Origin: Dethiobacter sp.
GTDB taxonomy: Bacteria > Bacillota > Dethiobacteria > Dethiobacterales > Dethiobacteraceae
Assembly (NCBI GenBank): GCA_020725465.1
Contig: DYEY01000073.1
Location: 23,459 to 87,458, forward strand
Direction: 5' to 3'
DNA: 64,000 bases
Shown piece after piece: positions 28,889 through 36,612 of the stretch (the stretch's first letter is position 1; the number at the start of each line of letters is the position of its first letter). Made by a program: the position numbers and the translations under genes. The notes beneath the pieces were generated by a model, which worked only from the letters and a program-made list of their open reading frames with translations, ran no database searches and was not told the DNA's origin.

Positions 28889-29410
28889 TTACTTGGCTTT
28901 AATTTTGGCAAAATAGCCTCCGAATATTTTACGGGTGTCCATGACCGATACAAAAGCCTGGTTGTCAACTGCGCGGACTGTATCCATAAAGCAGGGCAGG
29001 TCTTTTCTCTTTAAAAGAATATGCAGAATATGGTGAGTACCATGCTTGCCGCAGCCCTCAAGGACAGTGACGCCAAATCCCTGTTCGCGCAGCATCTGGG
29101 CCATAACTTCCGATTTTTCCAGCGAAATCACCTGAGCGGTGGCCACACCCAGTGCCAACCGTTCTTCCAGGCGGCTGCCGATCAGGTTGCCGGTGGCAAA
29201 ACCAAGCGCATAGGCGACCACTTTTAGCGGGTTATTCAGGTTGCCTATAACCTGGCCCAGGGCGAGAATGTAAATTGATACTTCGAAAAAACCGATTACA
29301 GCGGCCACCAGGGAGCGTCCCCGCATTATCATGAGAATCCTGAGGGTGGAAAGCGACACATCGGTGACCCGTGCAAAAAAAATAAAGAGATAACTGAAGA
29401 TTAGTTCCAT
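28889..29410 (-). CDS. UPF0316 / DUF2179 family membrane protein
   Basis: The 173-residue protein has three N-terminal membrane helices (about 4-22, 35-55 and 62-80) and a soluble C-terminal DUF2179 domain. RVTDVSLSTLRILMIMRG is typical of the family (YebE-like). The function is not known; related proteins may bind nucleotides. I chose ATG 29410, because AGGTGG lies 5 bases upstream; the in-frame GTG at 29419 overlaps that site. It sits upstream of murI with a 19-base gap. Confidence 0.85.
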   Translation of the reverse strand: MELIFSYLFIFFARVTDVSLSTLRILMIMRGRSLVAAVIGFFEVSIYILALGQVIGNLNNPLKVVAYALGFATGNLIGSRLEERLALGVATAQVISLEKSEVMAQMLREQGFGVTVLEGCGKHGTHHILHILLKRKDLPCFMDTVRAVDNQAFVSVMDTRKIFGGYFAKIKAK

Positions 29411-29506
29411 GGTATCCACCTGCTTATAATTTTTTTTCTTTATGTATATGGCAGTAAAGCCGCCGGTTTGTCATCCGGTGCGGGCATCTGATAATTATAA
29501 TGACCG

Positions 29507-30853
29507 TCAGCCGGCGTTGATTGCTTCGTTTAGCGATGTCACTCCCGCTATGCCGGGTAACGCCCGGTCGCGCAGGTTTTCCAGGCTGTGAGCCGGCACC
29601 ACAGCCCGCCGGAAACCGTGCCGCGCCCCCTCGTTCAACCTCTGCTCCAAAAAGGGGACGCCACGCAATTCACCGGTCAGGCCTACCTCTCCTATATACA
29701 GCGTATCGGCGGGAACAGGGCGGCCCCGGTGGGAGCTGGCCAGGCAGGCGGCCACCGCCAGGTCCACCGCCGGTTCAATCAGCCTCACACCGCCCACCGC
29801 GTTAACGAAGACATCACAATCCAGTATATGCAGGCCGGCGTGCCGCTCCAACACAGCAAGCAGCAGGGCCACCCGGTTTAAGTCCAGCCCGGTGGAGAGA
29901 CGGCGCGGATTGCCGTGCCGGGAGGGGGTGACCAGCGCCTGTATTTCCACCAGCAGCGGCCTTGTCCCTTCCATGGTGGCCGTTACGGCGGAGCCGGCCG
30001 CCTCCCGGGCCCGTTCCGCCAGCAACAGGCGGGAGGGGTTGGCCACTTCTTTCAGGCCGCTGGCCTGCATGGTAAAAAGCCCGATTTCATCTGTGGAACC
30101 GAACCGGTTTTTAACAGCGCGCAGGACCCGGTAGAGATGGTGCCGGTCCCCTTCGAAGTAAAGCACGCAGTCTACCATGTGCTCAAGCAATCTGGGTCCC
30201 GCAATCAATCCTTCCTTGGTAACGTGGCCGATCAGCAAAACCACCGTGCCGTGCCGCTTGGCCAGGCGCAGCAGGGAAGAAGTGGCTTCCTTCAGCTGGC
30301 TGACACTGCCGGCGGCTGAACTAAGTCCCGGCTGGTATACAGTCTGGATGGAATCCACTATCACTATATCAGGAAAGAAAGACTCCACCTCTCTCTCGAT
30401 GACCGCCATGTCGGTCTCCGCCAGTACAAGCAGCCCGGGCAAAGCAAGCTCAAGGCGTACAGACCGCATTTTAAGCTGGGACGGCGATTCCTCCCCTGAA
30501 ACATACAAAACTCTTCTGCCTTGTTTCAAGAGCCCGGCAGCCGCCTGCAGGACCAGTGTCGATTTGCCGATACCGGGGTCACCGCCGATTAAGACCAGCG
30601 AACCCGGCACCAGGCCTCCTCCCAGAACCCGGTCCAGCTCTCCCATCCCGGTGGAAAACCGCGGCTCGCTGGACGCTGCCGTTTCGTCCAGCATCAGCAC
30701 CTGTGCGGATGCCCGGACTGTTGCGCTTTTTACCTGCTGTCGCAGTTCTTCAACCATGCTGTTCCAGGCGCCGCAACCGGCGCACCGGCCGAGCCATTTG
30801 GGGGACTCATACCCGCAGCCGCTACAGAAAAAGACAGTCTTCCCTTTAGCCAC
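29507..30853 (-). CDS. radA: DNA repair protein RadA (Sms)
   Basis: RadA is a RecA-like branch-migration helicase of recombination. The 448-residue protein has the N-terminal zinc finger (CSGCGYESPKWLGRCAGC), Walker A GGDPGIGKSTLVLQ, the RadA signature KNRFGSTDEIGLF, and a C-terminal Lon-like domain. The start is GTG 30853 with GAGGGG. A likely promoter lies at 30883-30911. Confidence 0.96.
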   Translation of the reverse strand: MAKGKTVFFCSGCGYESPKWLGRCAGCGAWNSMVEELRQQVKSATVRASAQVLMLDETAASSEPRFSTGMGELDRVLGGGLVPGSLVLIGGDPGIGKSTLVLQAAAGLLKQGRRVLYVSGEESPSQLKMRSVRLELALPGLLVLAETDMAVIEREVESFFPDIVIVDSIQTVYQPGLSSAAGSVSQLKEATSSLLRLAKRHGTVVLLIGHVTKEGLIAGPRLLEHMVDCVLYFEGDRHHLYRVLRAVKNRFGSTDEIGLFTMQASGLKEVANPSRLLLAERAREAAGSAVTATMEGTRPLLVEIQALVTPSRHGNPRRLSTGLDLNRVALLLAVLERHAGLHILDCDVFVNAVGGVRLIEPAVDLAVAACLASSHRGRPVPADTLYIGEVGLTGELRGVPFLEQRLNEGARHGFRRAVVPAHSLENLRDRALPGIAGVTSLNEAINAG

Positions 30854-30882
30854 AGCTTCCCCTCCGCATTTCCTCTTTTGTT

Positions 30883-30911
30883 AGAGTATTTGATTTAAGC
30901 CCGCCCGTCAA
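30883..30911 (-). promoter_or_regulatory. Promoter of radA
   Basis: Minus strand TTGACG, 17-base spacer, TACTCT. The -35 is good and the -10 is poor (3 of 6). Confidence 0.45.
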
Positions 30912-30916
30912 GGGTT

Positions 30917-31942
30917 TTAAACGAAGTAGAGCATCTTACCGGCGGGGAAAATTTCAGCCAGCCGGTCTTTAAAGAATTCCTCCGCCTCTTTCATGTCAGC
31001 AGGCTGGTACAGGTACTTGCCGTACCCGAACTGGCCGAACTTAAAACGGCGTTCCTCTTCCGCCAAGGGCAGGCCGGATCCCGGGAAAATGGCGTTTATA
31101 TTGCTCTTGCCCCGGAGGGTGAAGCGGTGTGTTATTATTTCAAAAGTCGGGCCTGTCCCCTCCGGCAACCCAATTTTAATATTTGACAGCAATTTCCCGT
31201 ATGCCTCCTGCCAGCCGGGGAAAAGAAAAACCGGCGCCACCAGGAAACCGGCGGGATAACCGGCGCTTACAACCCTGCCGGCAGCGGTGAGTCTCTCTGC
31301 CAGTGCCGGCGTGTTGTGCTCAAAGCGGTCAATAATTTCCGGCAGGTTCACCGAAAACCTGATGGCAGTGTGCCCGTTGTGTGCCAGCCCGAGCAGTGAG
31401 TCCACCGCGGTAAACTTGGTCACAAACCGGAAACGCCCGGACTCCTGCCTGGCAAAGAAAGACACCGCCTGTGCCAGGGCGCCGCTGTAACGCTCCAGCG
31501 GCAAAGGATCGGAAGTGGCGGCTCCCTCAAACGTCGTCAGGGCCGGGTGCCTCTCTGTAATGACCTTTCCTGCCGCCGCCAGTATCTCGTCTGTATTAAC
31601 ATAAAGCCGGACCACCGGCTGCCGCCCCAGGGTGGTGTGCAGATAACAGTACTCACACATACCGGGACAACTGGTGGAAAACACCAGCTGGAAGTCAGCC
31701 GAAGGCCGGCAGGAGGCGAAGTCCAGGCTCCTCCGTACCCCCACCACCAGTGTCCTTTTGGCCTCACGGAATTTTTCCGCCGCCGACCGGCCCGGCAGCC
31801 CCGTCACACGGTTGTGGCTGCCGATAATCTTTACCTCTTTGCCCTCGCCGGTGAAACGGTCATAGAGTTTACGTCCCAGGTAATAATCCAGGGCCTTTTC
31901 CTCAAAGAACACACGTACCGGTTCAAATTGGTGCCATGCCAA
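30917..31942 (-). CDS. splB: Spore photoproduct lyase family radical SAM protein
   Basis: SPL repairs the thymine dimer 'spore photoproduct' during germination. The 341-residue protein has the radical SAM motif SCPGMCEYCYL (C-x3-C-x2-C), LYVNTDEIL and RFRFVTKF, as in SPL. Length matches Bacillus SplB (about 342). I start it at TTG 31942, with AGGTG 7 bases upstream. Two oddities: the residue aligned with the H-donor Cys141 of B. subtilis appears to be Ala (FEGAATSD where EAxCTSD is expected, from memory), and the ribosome site sits in the 3' arm of a terminator-like hairpin. It could be an SPL paralog with altered chemistry. Confidence 0.8.
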   Translation of the reverse strand: MAWHQFEPVRVFFEEKALDYYLGRKLYDRFTGEGKEVKIIGSHNRVTGLPGRSAAEKFREAKRTLVVGVRRSLDFASCRPSADFQLVFSTSCPGMCEYCYLHTTLGRQPVVRLYVNTDEILAAAGKVITERHPALTTFEGAATSDPLPLERYSGALAQAVSFFARQESGRFRFVTKFTAVDSLLGLAHNGHTAIRFSVNLPEIIDRFEHNTPALAERLTAAGRVVSAGYPAGFLVAPVFLFPGWQEAYGKLLSNIKIGLPEGTGPTFEIITHRFTLRGKSNINAIFPGSGLPLAEEERRFKFGQFGYGKYLYQPADMKEAEEFFKDRLAEIFPAGKMLYFV

Positions 31943-31982
31943 AAGAAAACACCTCGGCGTTAGTTTTCCCGCCGGAGGTGTT
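31941..31982 (-). terminator. Terminator-like hairpin covering the splB ribosome site
   Basis: AACACCTC.CGGCG pairs with CGCCGAGGTGTT (12 pairs, one bulge, 10-base loop), followed by TTCTTTTGG on the minus strand. It lies after the last ABC gene. The AGGTG that serves splB is inside the stem. Confidence 0.6.
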
Positions 31983-32004
31983 TTTCCTCCACCCGTAAAT
32001 ACCT

Positions 32005-33255
32005 TCAAATAAAACGCAGCGCTTCGGCCGGGTCCAGTTTGGCGGCCTGGCGGGCCGGTATGGCGGAGGCAATAAGACCGGTGACGGTCGCAAGCAAAAC
32101 CGCAGCAATCAGCAGGTCTGCCCGCCACGGTGTGGCCAGCGGCATCCCTGCCAGCACCGGGCCGGCATAGCGGGCGGCGGTCATCCCTGCCAGGTACCCG
32201 GCAATACCGCCCACCAGGCTTAAAACAGCGCCTTCCATAAGCACGATTTTGGTGATGTGGGACTGGCGGAAACCGATGGCGCGGAATATGCCGATCTCCC
32301 TGGTCCGTTCCCGGATAGCGGCGGACATGGTCAGTGCCACCACCAGCATGCCCACCAGCAGGACCAGCACCGACACCGATACGCCGAAGCGGGTAAGCCG
32401 GAAAAGCATTTCGTCACGCCCCAGCACCACCTGCCGCAGGCTGGTCACTTCGGCATGGGGGAGAGCGTTCTTTAACTGACGGAGCAGTATTTCTTCCGGT
32501 CCCAGGCTGTAGTCAACCGATACTTCAATCAGTGTCACTTCATCCGGCCGCCCGAGCAAGCTTTGCGCCGCCGAGAGGCTCATGAATACCTGGTTATCTT
32601 CCGGGGAACCGTTCTTCTCCAGCACGGCAAAAATGCCAAACTCCCGGTCATTAAAGGTAAGCGTATCCCCCTCGTGTTTTTCCAGCATCATGGCCACGTT
32701 GGCACCCAGCAGTACCTGGTCAGCGGTGATATTCAGCCTGGACAGTTCTTCACGGGTAAGGTTCAGTTTTTCATAAGCCATATCTTTTCCGGCCGCCTGT
32801 TCCTCTTTTTCACCCATTTCGGGGCGTTCTCCGGAATGCAGGCGCAACCACGGCTTAAGAGCAAATTCGTCCGGCAGGTTGCTGCCGGAAATAATGAGAT
32901 GGTGCTTACCGTGCTGAACCATTCCCAGTAGCTTGGGGGACACCACCCTTACCATACCGGCCAGCGGTATCTGGTGTATTGCCTCGGCATCGGCTGTGGA
33001 AAGTTTCTCCACATCGAACAGCACCTCAGGGATAACAATACCACCGTAGGAGAAGGTCAGCTCCCCGCTGTCCGGTTTTATTATAATATTGGCGCCGAAC
33101 TCATTCATCTGGCGCGTCAATTCCGCTTTCATGGCCTCCACCACGGCATTGACCGAAACAATGGTGCCTACACCGATGATTAGGCTGACCACCATCAGGG
33201 CAACCCTGGATTTGCGCCGGCGGAGGTTATTCAGTGCAATCTGGCAGAGTCGCAT
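32005..33255 (-). CDS. MacB/FtsX-type ABC transporter permease (second copy)
   Basis: A 416-residue permease with the FtsX/MacB layout: one N-terminal helix after the LNNLRRRKSR motif, a large extracytoplasmic domain (about 45-270), and three C-terminal helices, ending in IPARQAAKLDPAEALRFI. It is similar in length and sequence to the permease at 34003-35202, so the pair probably arose by duplication. The ATPase gene lies between them. Such transporters export lipids, lipoproteins, peptides or macrolides. The substrate is not evident here. Confidence 0.88.
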   Translation of the reverse strand: MRLCQIALNNLRRRKSRVALMVVSLIIGVGTIVSVNAVVEAMKAELTRQMNEFGANIIIKPDSGELTFSYGGIVIPEVLFDVEKLSTADAEAIHQIPLAGMVRVVSPKLLGMVQHGKHHLIISGSNLPDEFALKPWLRLHSGERPEMGEKEEQAAGKDMAYEKLNLTREELSRLNITADQVLLGANVAMMLEKHEGDTLTFNDREFGIFAVLEKNGSPEDNQVFMSLSAAQSLLGRPDEVTLIEVSVDYSLGPEEILLRQLKNALPHAEVTSLRQVVLGRDEMLFRLTRFGVSVSVLVLLVGMLVVALTMSAAIRERTREIGIFRAIGFRQSHITKIVLMEGAVLSLVGGIAGYLAGMTAARYAGPVLAGMPLATPWRADLLIAAVLLATVTGLIASAIPARQAAKLDPAEALRFI

Positions 33256-33268
33256 CTGTATCCCTCCG

Positions 33269-33988
33269 TCAGCATCTTTTTCCCGCTGTGCGCAGTTTCA
33301 GAACATCGGCGGAATTATCAGCCAGCCTTCCATCCTGCATCAGGATGGTCCTATCCATATAACGGGTGTTTTCGGGGTTATGGGTTACCATGACCACGGT
33401 AAGCCCCTCACGGTTAAGTCCGGTGAACAACTCCATAATTTCCTCGCCGGTGCGCGAATCCAGGCTGCCGGTGGGTTCGTCGGCCAGGACCAGGGGCGGT
33501 TCATTGACAATGGCACGGGCGATGGCTACCCGTTCCTGTTCCCCTCCGGACAACTGGCTCGGCAGCCGGTTCATCTTGCCGGCCAGGCCTACACGGCAAA
33601 GAACCTTTTCGGCCATTTCCCGCTTTTTGCGTCCGGAGTAGCCGGTGGTTGTCAGCGGCAGCATCACATTTTCCTGCGCTGTCAGGTATGGTATCAACTG
33701 GAACTGCTGAAAGACAAAACCCAGGTATTCACGGCGGAAATCAGCTCTTTTCTCCTGGGAAAGAGCATACAGGTCGATGCCGTCTATCTCAATCCGTCCG
33801 GAAGACGGCGGGTTCAGCCCGCCGATAATGCTAAGCAGGGTACTTTTGCCGGACCCTGACTGGCCCATCACCGCCACCGATTCGCCACGGTTAATGTCCA
33901 GGGAAACGCCGCGCAGGGCCTGGACTTCATCGTTTCCGGATTTATAGGTCTTGGTCAGTTCTTTCATCGTGATTAATACTTCTGTCAT
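33269..33988 (-). CDS. ABC transporter ATP-binding protein (LolD/MacB type)
   Basis: The 239-residue ATPase has Walker A GQSGSGKSTLLSIIGG, Q-loop FVFQQFQLIPYLTA, signature LSGGEQERVAIARA, Walker B LVLADEPTGSLD and the switch His in VMVTHNPE. This fits the MacB/LolD subfamily that works with FtsX-type permeases. GAGGAGG precedes ATG 33988. It is flanked by its two permeases, each about 14 bases away, in one operon under a BlaI-type operator. Confidence 0.93.
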   Translation of the reverse strand: MTEVLITMKELTKTYKSGNDEVQALRGVSLDINRGESVAVMGQSGSGKSTLLSIIGGLNPPSSGRIEIDGIDLYALSQEKRADFRREYLGFVFQQFQLIPYLTAQENVMLPLTTTGYSGRKKREMAEKVLCRVGLAGKMNRLPSQLSGGEQERVAIARAIVNEPPLVLADEPTGSLDSRTGEEIMELFTGLNREGLTVVMVTHNPENTRYMDRTILMQDGRLADNSADVLKLRTAGKRC

Positions 33989-34002
33989 TGCATTTAACCT
34001 CC

Positions 34003-35202
34003 TCAGATAAAACGAAGAGCTTCCACCGGGTCAAGCCTGGCTGCTTTCAGGGCCGGGTAAGCGGCGGCTGCCGCCGCCAGACCCGACGAAAGCACCATCG
34101 ACGGAACCAGCAGGCCGCCTTGCCAGGGTACGGCAACCTGCATCTGGGCCAGATACGGTCCAGCCAATTGCGCCGTCAGACCACCGGCCAAAAAGCCGGC
34201 CAGACCGGCCGGAATGCTGACCAGGATTGCTTCCAGCACAATAATGGCCGAAACATGGGCGCGCCTGAAGCCCACCGCCCTGAAAATACCGATTTCCCTG
34301 GTCCTTTCATGCACCGAGGCCAGCATGGTGGTCAGCACCGCCAGGGCGGCTACAGCCAGCACCACTCCGGAGAGCGCAAACCCTAAAGAAGAGAAGCTGT
34401 CGATGGTTTCTTCACGCAGCAGGGCCGCCTGGCGCAGGGCGGTGGTCCTGCCGCCCGGTATGGCAGCGTTCAGCTGCGCCACAATTTCTTCCACAGGACA
34501 GAAATTACAGTAAGCAGAGAGTTCAATCAGGGAGAACTCGCCGGAGCGGCCAAGCAGCTCCTGGGTTACCGCCAGGTTGGCAAAGATAAGGCCGTCTTCC
34601 TGTGAGCCGGTTTCATTCAGCACACCAAAAACAGTAAATTCCCTTTCACCCATGACAACCGTGTCTCCCGCCTTCCGCCCCAGGGCACGTGACGCCGCTG
34701 AACCCAGCAGCACCTGGTCCTCCGGGATCTCCAGGAGCGCCAGGTCACCCGGTTTCTGGCCGGAGGCCAGACCGGCCTGCTCCCGCAAGGTGAACCAGCG
34801 CTTCATGGTGAACTCCCGCCTGGTATCAACCCCCACCAGGAGCGCCCTCCGGCCATCGGCAACCACCGCGCCCACCAGCTTGGGCGAGATGATATTAACG
34901 CTGTTCCGGTCCGCAATGGTGTCAATTCTGGCTAAATCCTCTTCAGTCAGCCGCTGGATGTCAAACGTTATGCCTGACACATGGGTCCCGGCGTAAGTCA
35001 GCTCCATACCTTCCCACCGGGGCACAATCACTATATTGGCACCGAACTCATCAATCCGGTCACCCAACTCCAGGCGCATGGCCTGAACGATACTAAAGAG
35101 CGCCACCACCGTGGCCACACCGACCGCCAGGCCCACCGCCAGGAAAAGAGCTTTTATCTTGCGGCGTTTTAAGTTGCTTAAGGCTATGCTGTAAATGGTC
35201 AT
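34003..35202 (-). CDS. MacB/FtsX-type ABC transporter permease (first copy)
   Basis: A permease of about 399 residues with the same layout as the other copy: N-terminal LSNLKRRKIK plus helix, large outer domain, and three C-terminal helices ending in YPALKAARLDPVEALRFI. Unlike its partner it contains a CNFC motif (ELSAYCNFCPVEEIV) in the outer domain, which could bind metal or form a disulfide. I use ATG 35202; a GTG at 35214 is also possible, since AAGGAGG stands only 3 bases before it. A small ORF and a BlaI-type operator lie upstream. Confidence 0.87.
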   Translation of the reverse strand: MTIYSIALSNLKRRKIKALFLAVGLAVGVATVVALFSIVQAMRLELGDRIDEFGANIVIVPRWEGMELTYAGTHVSGITFDIQRLTEEDLARIDTIADRNSVNIISPKLVGAVVADGRRALLVGVDTRREFTMKRWFTLREQAGLASGQKPGDLALLEIPEDQVLLGSAASRALGRKAGDTVVMGEREFTVFGVLNETGSQEDGLIFANLAVTQELLGRSGEFSLIELSAYCNFCPVEEIVAQLNAAIPGGRTTALRQAALLREETIDSFSSLGFALSGVVLAVAALAVLTTMLASVHERTREIGIFRAVGFRRAHVSAIIVLEAILVSIPAGLAGFLAGGLTAQLAGPYLAQMQVAVPWQGGLLVPSMVLSSGLAAAAAAYPALKAARLDPVEALRFI

Positions 35203-35237
35203 TTGAGCGCTCACCCGCCTCCTTTTTCTCCGGTTTT

Positions 35238-35387
35238 TTATAGGGCGCGGATATGCCAGTTCAAAACCTCTGCCTGGTCTATTATAATCATTCCGTCTGC
35301 GGCCACCGCGCTCAGAATAAGCGGCAGCCTGCTCTTTTGCGTCCGGACAAATTGTTGTTTTTTGCTGTAAGTTTTACTCATAGTCAC
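35238..35387 (-). CDS. Small ORF at the head of the ABC operon (possible truncated gene)
   Basis: GTG 35387 has AGGAGG 6 bases upstream and opens a 49-codon frame ending at TAA 35238, 35 bases before the first permease. The peptide begins basic (SKTYSKKQQFVRTQKSRLP), then turns hydrophobic (LILSAVAA) and ends polar. This looks like the N-terminus of a longer membrane-anchored protein cut short by a frameshift or deletion. I recall DUF2318 proteins beside similar exporters, but too little is left to identify it. It may also be a leader peptide. Confidence 0.45.
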   Translation of the reverse strand: MTMSKTYSKKQQFVRTQKSRLPLILSAVAADGMIIIDQAEVLNWHIRAL

Positions 35388-35405
35388 GGTAGTCCTCCTC
35401 ACCTT

Positions 35406-35424
35406 CTACTAAAGTACGTAGTAG
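35406..35424. promoter_or_regulatory. BlaI/CopY-type operator of the ABC operon
   Basis: CTACTA-N7-TAGTAG, a perfect 6-bp inverted repeat placed just after the -10 box of the ABC promoter. The same TACTA-N7-TAGTA geometry recurs at the repressor gene's own promoter. Confidence 0.7.
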
Positions 35425-35432
35425 CTGTATTC

Positions 35433-35461
35433 ATTATAAAGCTATATGAAAACTATTACAA
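35433..35461 (-). promoter_or_regulatory. Promoter of the ABC exporter operon
   Basis: Minus strand TTGTAA, 17-base spacer, TATAAT. The operator covers the expected +1 region. Confidence 0.75.
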
Positions 35462-35487
35462 TAACCCAAACATGAACTTTTTGTGAA

Positions 35488-35509
35488 TTAAAAAAGGCCT
35501 TGCGGCCTG
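35488..35509 (-). terminator. Terminator after the BlaI-type repressor gene
   Basis: AGGCC-GCAA-GGCCT stem-loop followed by TTTTTTAATT on the minus strand. It isolates the repressor gene from the ABC operon. Confidence 0.8.
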
Positions 35510-35548
35510 GCATATCATGAAAATCAAATATTAGAGAGAAAGTGCAGG

Positions 35549-35992
35549 TCACTCAGACTCATTACTATCACCATTTTTCCGGCGGGCGGCCAGAATTTTT
35601 TCCAGTTTTGCAATAGTGGCCAGGTCTTCCCCCTGAACACGGCTGACAAAATGGGCCAGGGTGGCATCGGCGAAATCCGTAAGGAGGCTGTCAACCACTT
35701 CCCCTACCATGCTCTCGGTGAACTCCCCGCGGGACATGGTCGGCTCAAAGTAAGATACATTTCCCCTTTTGGTTTTTTTTAAAATTTCTTTTCCGGCCAG
35801 CCTGCCCATGATGGTCATTACAGTGGTATAAGCAATTTTACGGTGACAGGCGATTTCCTCGTACACGTCACGGACAGAGACCTCACATGCTTTATCCCAG
35901 ATAACATCCATTACCTGGCTTTCCAGGTTGCCAAGCATCCTGCCAATGCCCCTCATGCCGGGCCGGAAATCAAAAGAAAATCTTTTTTTCAT
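35549..35992 (-). CDS. BlaI/MecI/CopY family transcriptional repressor
   Basis: The 147-residue protein has the winged-helix core of the family: NLESQVMDVIWDK, VSVRDVYEEIA, IAYTTVMTIMGRLAGKEIL and the wing KRGNVSYFEP, followed by a helical dimerisation tail. I use ATG 35992, with GGAGG 9 bases upstream; the open frame extends to 36049 but that part is promoter. No BlaR-type sensor protease gene is nearby, so release from DNA would need another signal (metal, proteolysis or ligand). It carries no CxC metal motif of the CopY type at its C-terminus. Operators at its own promoter and at the ABC operon indicate its targets. Confidence 0.9.
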   Translation of the reverse strand: MKKRFSFDFRPGMRGIGRMLGNLESQVMDVIWDKACEVSVRDVYEEIACHRKIAYTTVMTIMGRLAGKEILKKTKRGNVSYFEPTMSRGEFTESMVGEVVDSLLTDFADATLAHFVSRVQGEDLATIAKLEKILAARRKNGDSNESE

Positions 35993-36020
35993 GGCATAAT
36001 TCCTCCCGGAGTACAGGATA

Positions 36021-36049
36021 ATTATACCCCAGGTTTCTACTACAGGCAA
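36021..36049 (-). promoter_or_regulatory. Promoter of the BlaI-type repressor gene
   Basis: Minus strand TTGCCT, 17-base spacer, TATAAT, 29 bases before the ATG. Confidence 0.75.
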
Positions 36050-36054
36050 TAGTA
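36038..36054. promoter_or_regulatory. BlaI/CopY-type autoregulatory operator
   Basis: TACTA-N7-TAGTA overlapping the -35 box and part of the spacer of the repressor promoter. It matches the half-sites and spacing of the ABC operator. Confidence 0.65.
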
Positions 36055-36057
36055 CAG

Positions 36058-36522
36058 TTAAGGAATTGCGCCGATCTCCGCCAGGACAGAGTTAACCAAA
36101 AGCGGCAGGGCTTCCCGTACCGGTGCTGACAGTCCCACCCTGAAGGTGGAGCGTTCTGTCACCTCCATGGCAAACAAAACCACCTCTTTGGGTAGCCTGT
36201 CCCCGCAGATCCGGCTGCCGCGTTCAAACACCGGCAGCAGATTAAAGCCGTGAATAGCTTTGGCCAAGACCGCCCTGGCCTCATTTTCACCCGCCAGACA
36301 AAACCTTTCAAAATAGCCCGCCGGCCTGCCTGAGGCCATGGCATCAATAATAATCAGCTTATGTGGCCCGCAGATCAGCTCGTGCAGAAGCAGGCCCGGC
36401 CGGCGCAGCTCCATTATGCTCACACCGGAGGGGAGCTTCAGCTTTTTCAGTTCTCTTACCGCGTGTATGCCCAGACCCTCATCATAGGCCAGCAGGTTTC
36501 CGCAACCCAAAATCCTCACCAT
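36058..36522 (-). CDS. Hydrogenase maturation protease (HycI/HyaD family), orphan
   Basis: These proteases cut the C-terminal tail of [NiFe] hydrogenase large subunits after nickel insertion. The roughly 154-residue protein has the family pattern ILGCGNLLAYDEGLGIHAV with the first acidic nickel ligand, and LIIIDAMASG with the second. No hydrogenase structural gene is in the window, so the target lies elsewhere. ATG 36522 with GGGG 6 bases upstream is my choice; ATG 36537 is the alternative. A sigma-H-like promoter lies 36 bases upstream. Confidence 0.82.
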   Translation of the reverse strand: MVRILGCGNLLAYDEGLGIHAVRELKKLKLPSGVSIMELRRPGLLLHELICGPHKLIIIDAMASGRPAGYFERFCLAGENEARAVLAKAIHGFNLLPVFERGSRICGDRLPKEVVLFAMEVTERSTFRVGLSAPVREALPLLVNSVLAEIGAIP

Positions 36523-36557
36523 AAAGTACCCCGCCATAAGTTTATATTCCTCTAAAT

Positions 36558-36582
36558 ATTCGCGGCAGAGAAAAAAACTCCT
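36558..36582 (-). promoter_or_regulatory. Candidate sigma-H-type promoter of the hydrogenase protease gene
   Basis: Minus strand CAGGAGTTTTT and GCGAATATT place AGGA and GAAT 17 bases apart, as at cooC. It lies in the 75-base gap after pyrE, in which no clear terminator or sigma-A promoter was seen. Confidence 0.45.
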
Positions 36583-36612
36583 GTATATTTTCAGAATATT
36601 TAAAAATTTAAA

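Noticed and set aside
30917..32128. Long form of the spore photoproduct lyase gene (403 codons)
   Set aside because: The extension overlaps the upstream permease gene and the hairpin and has shadow-like composition; the 341-residue form has the family length.
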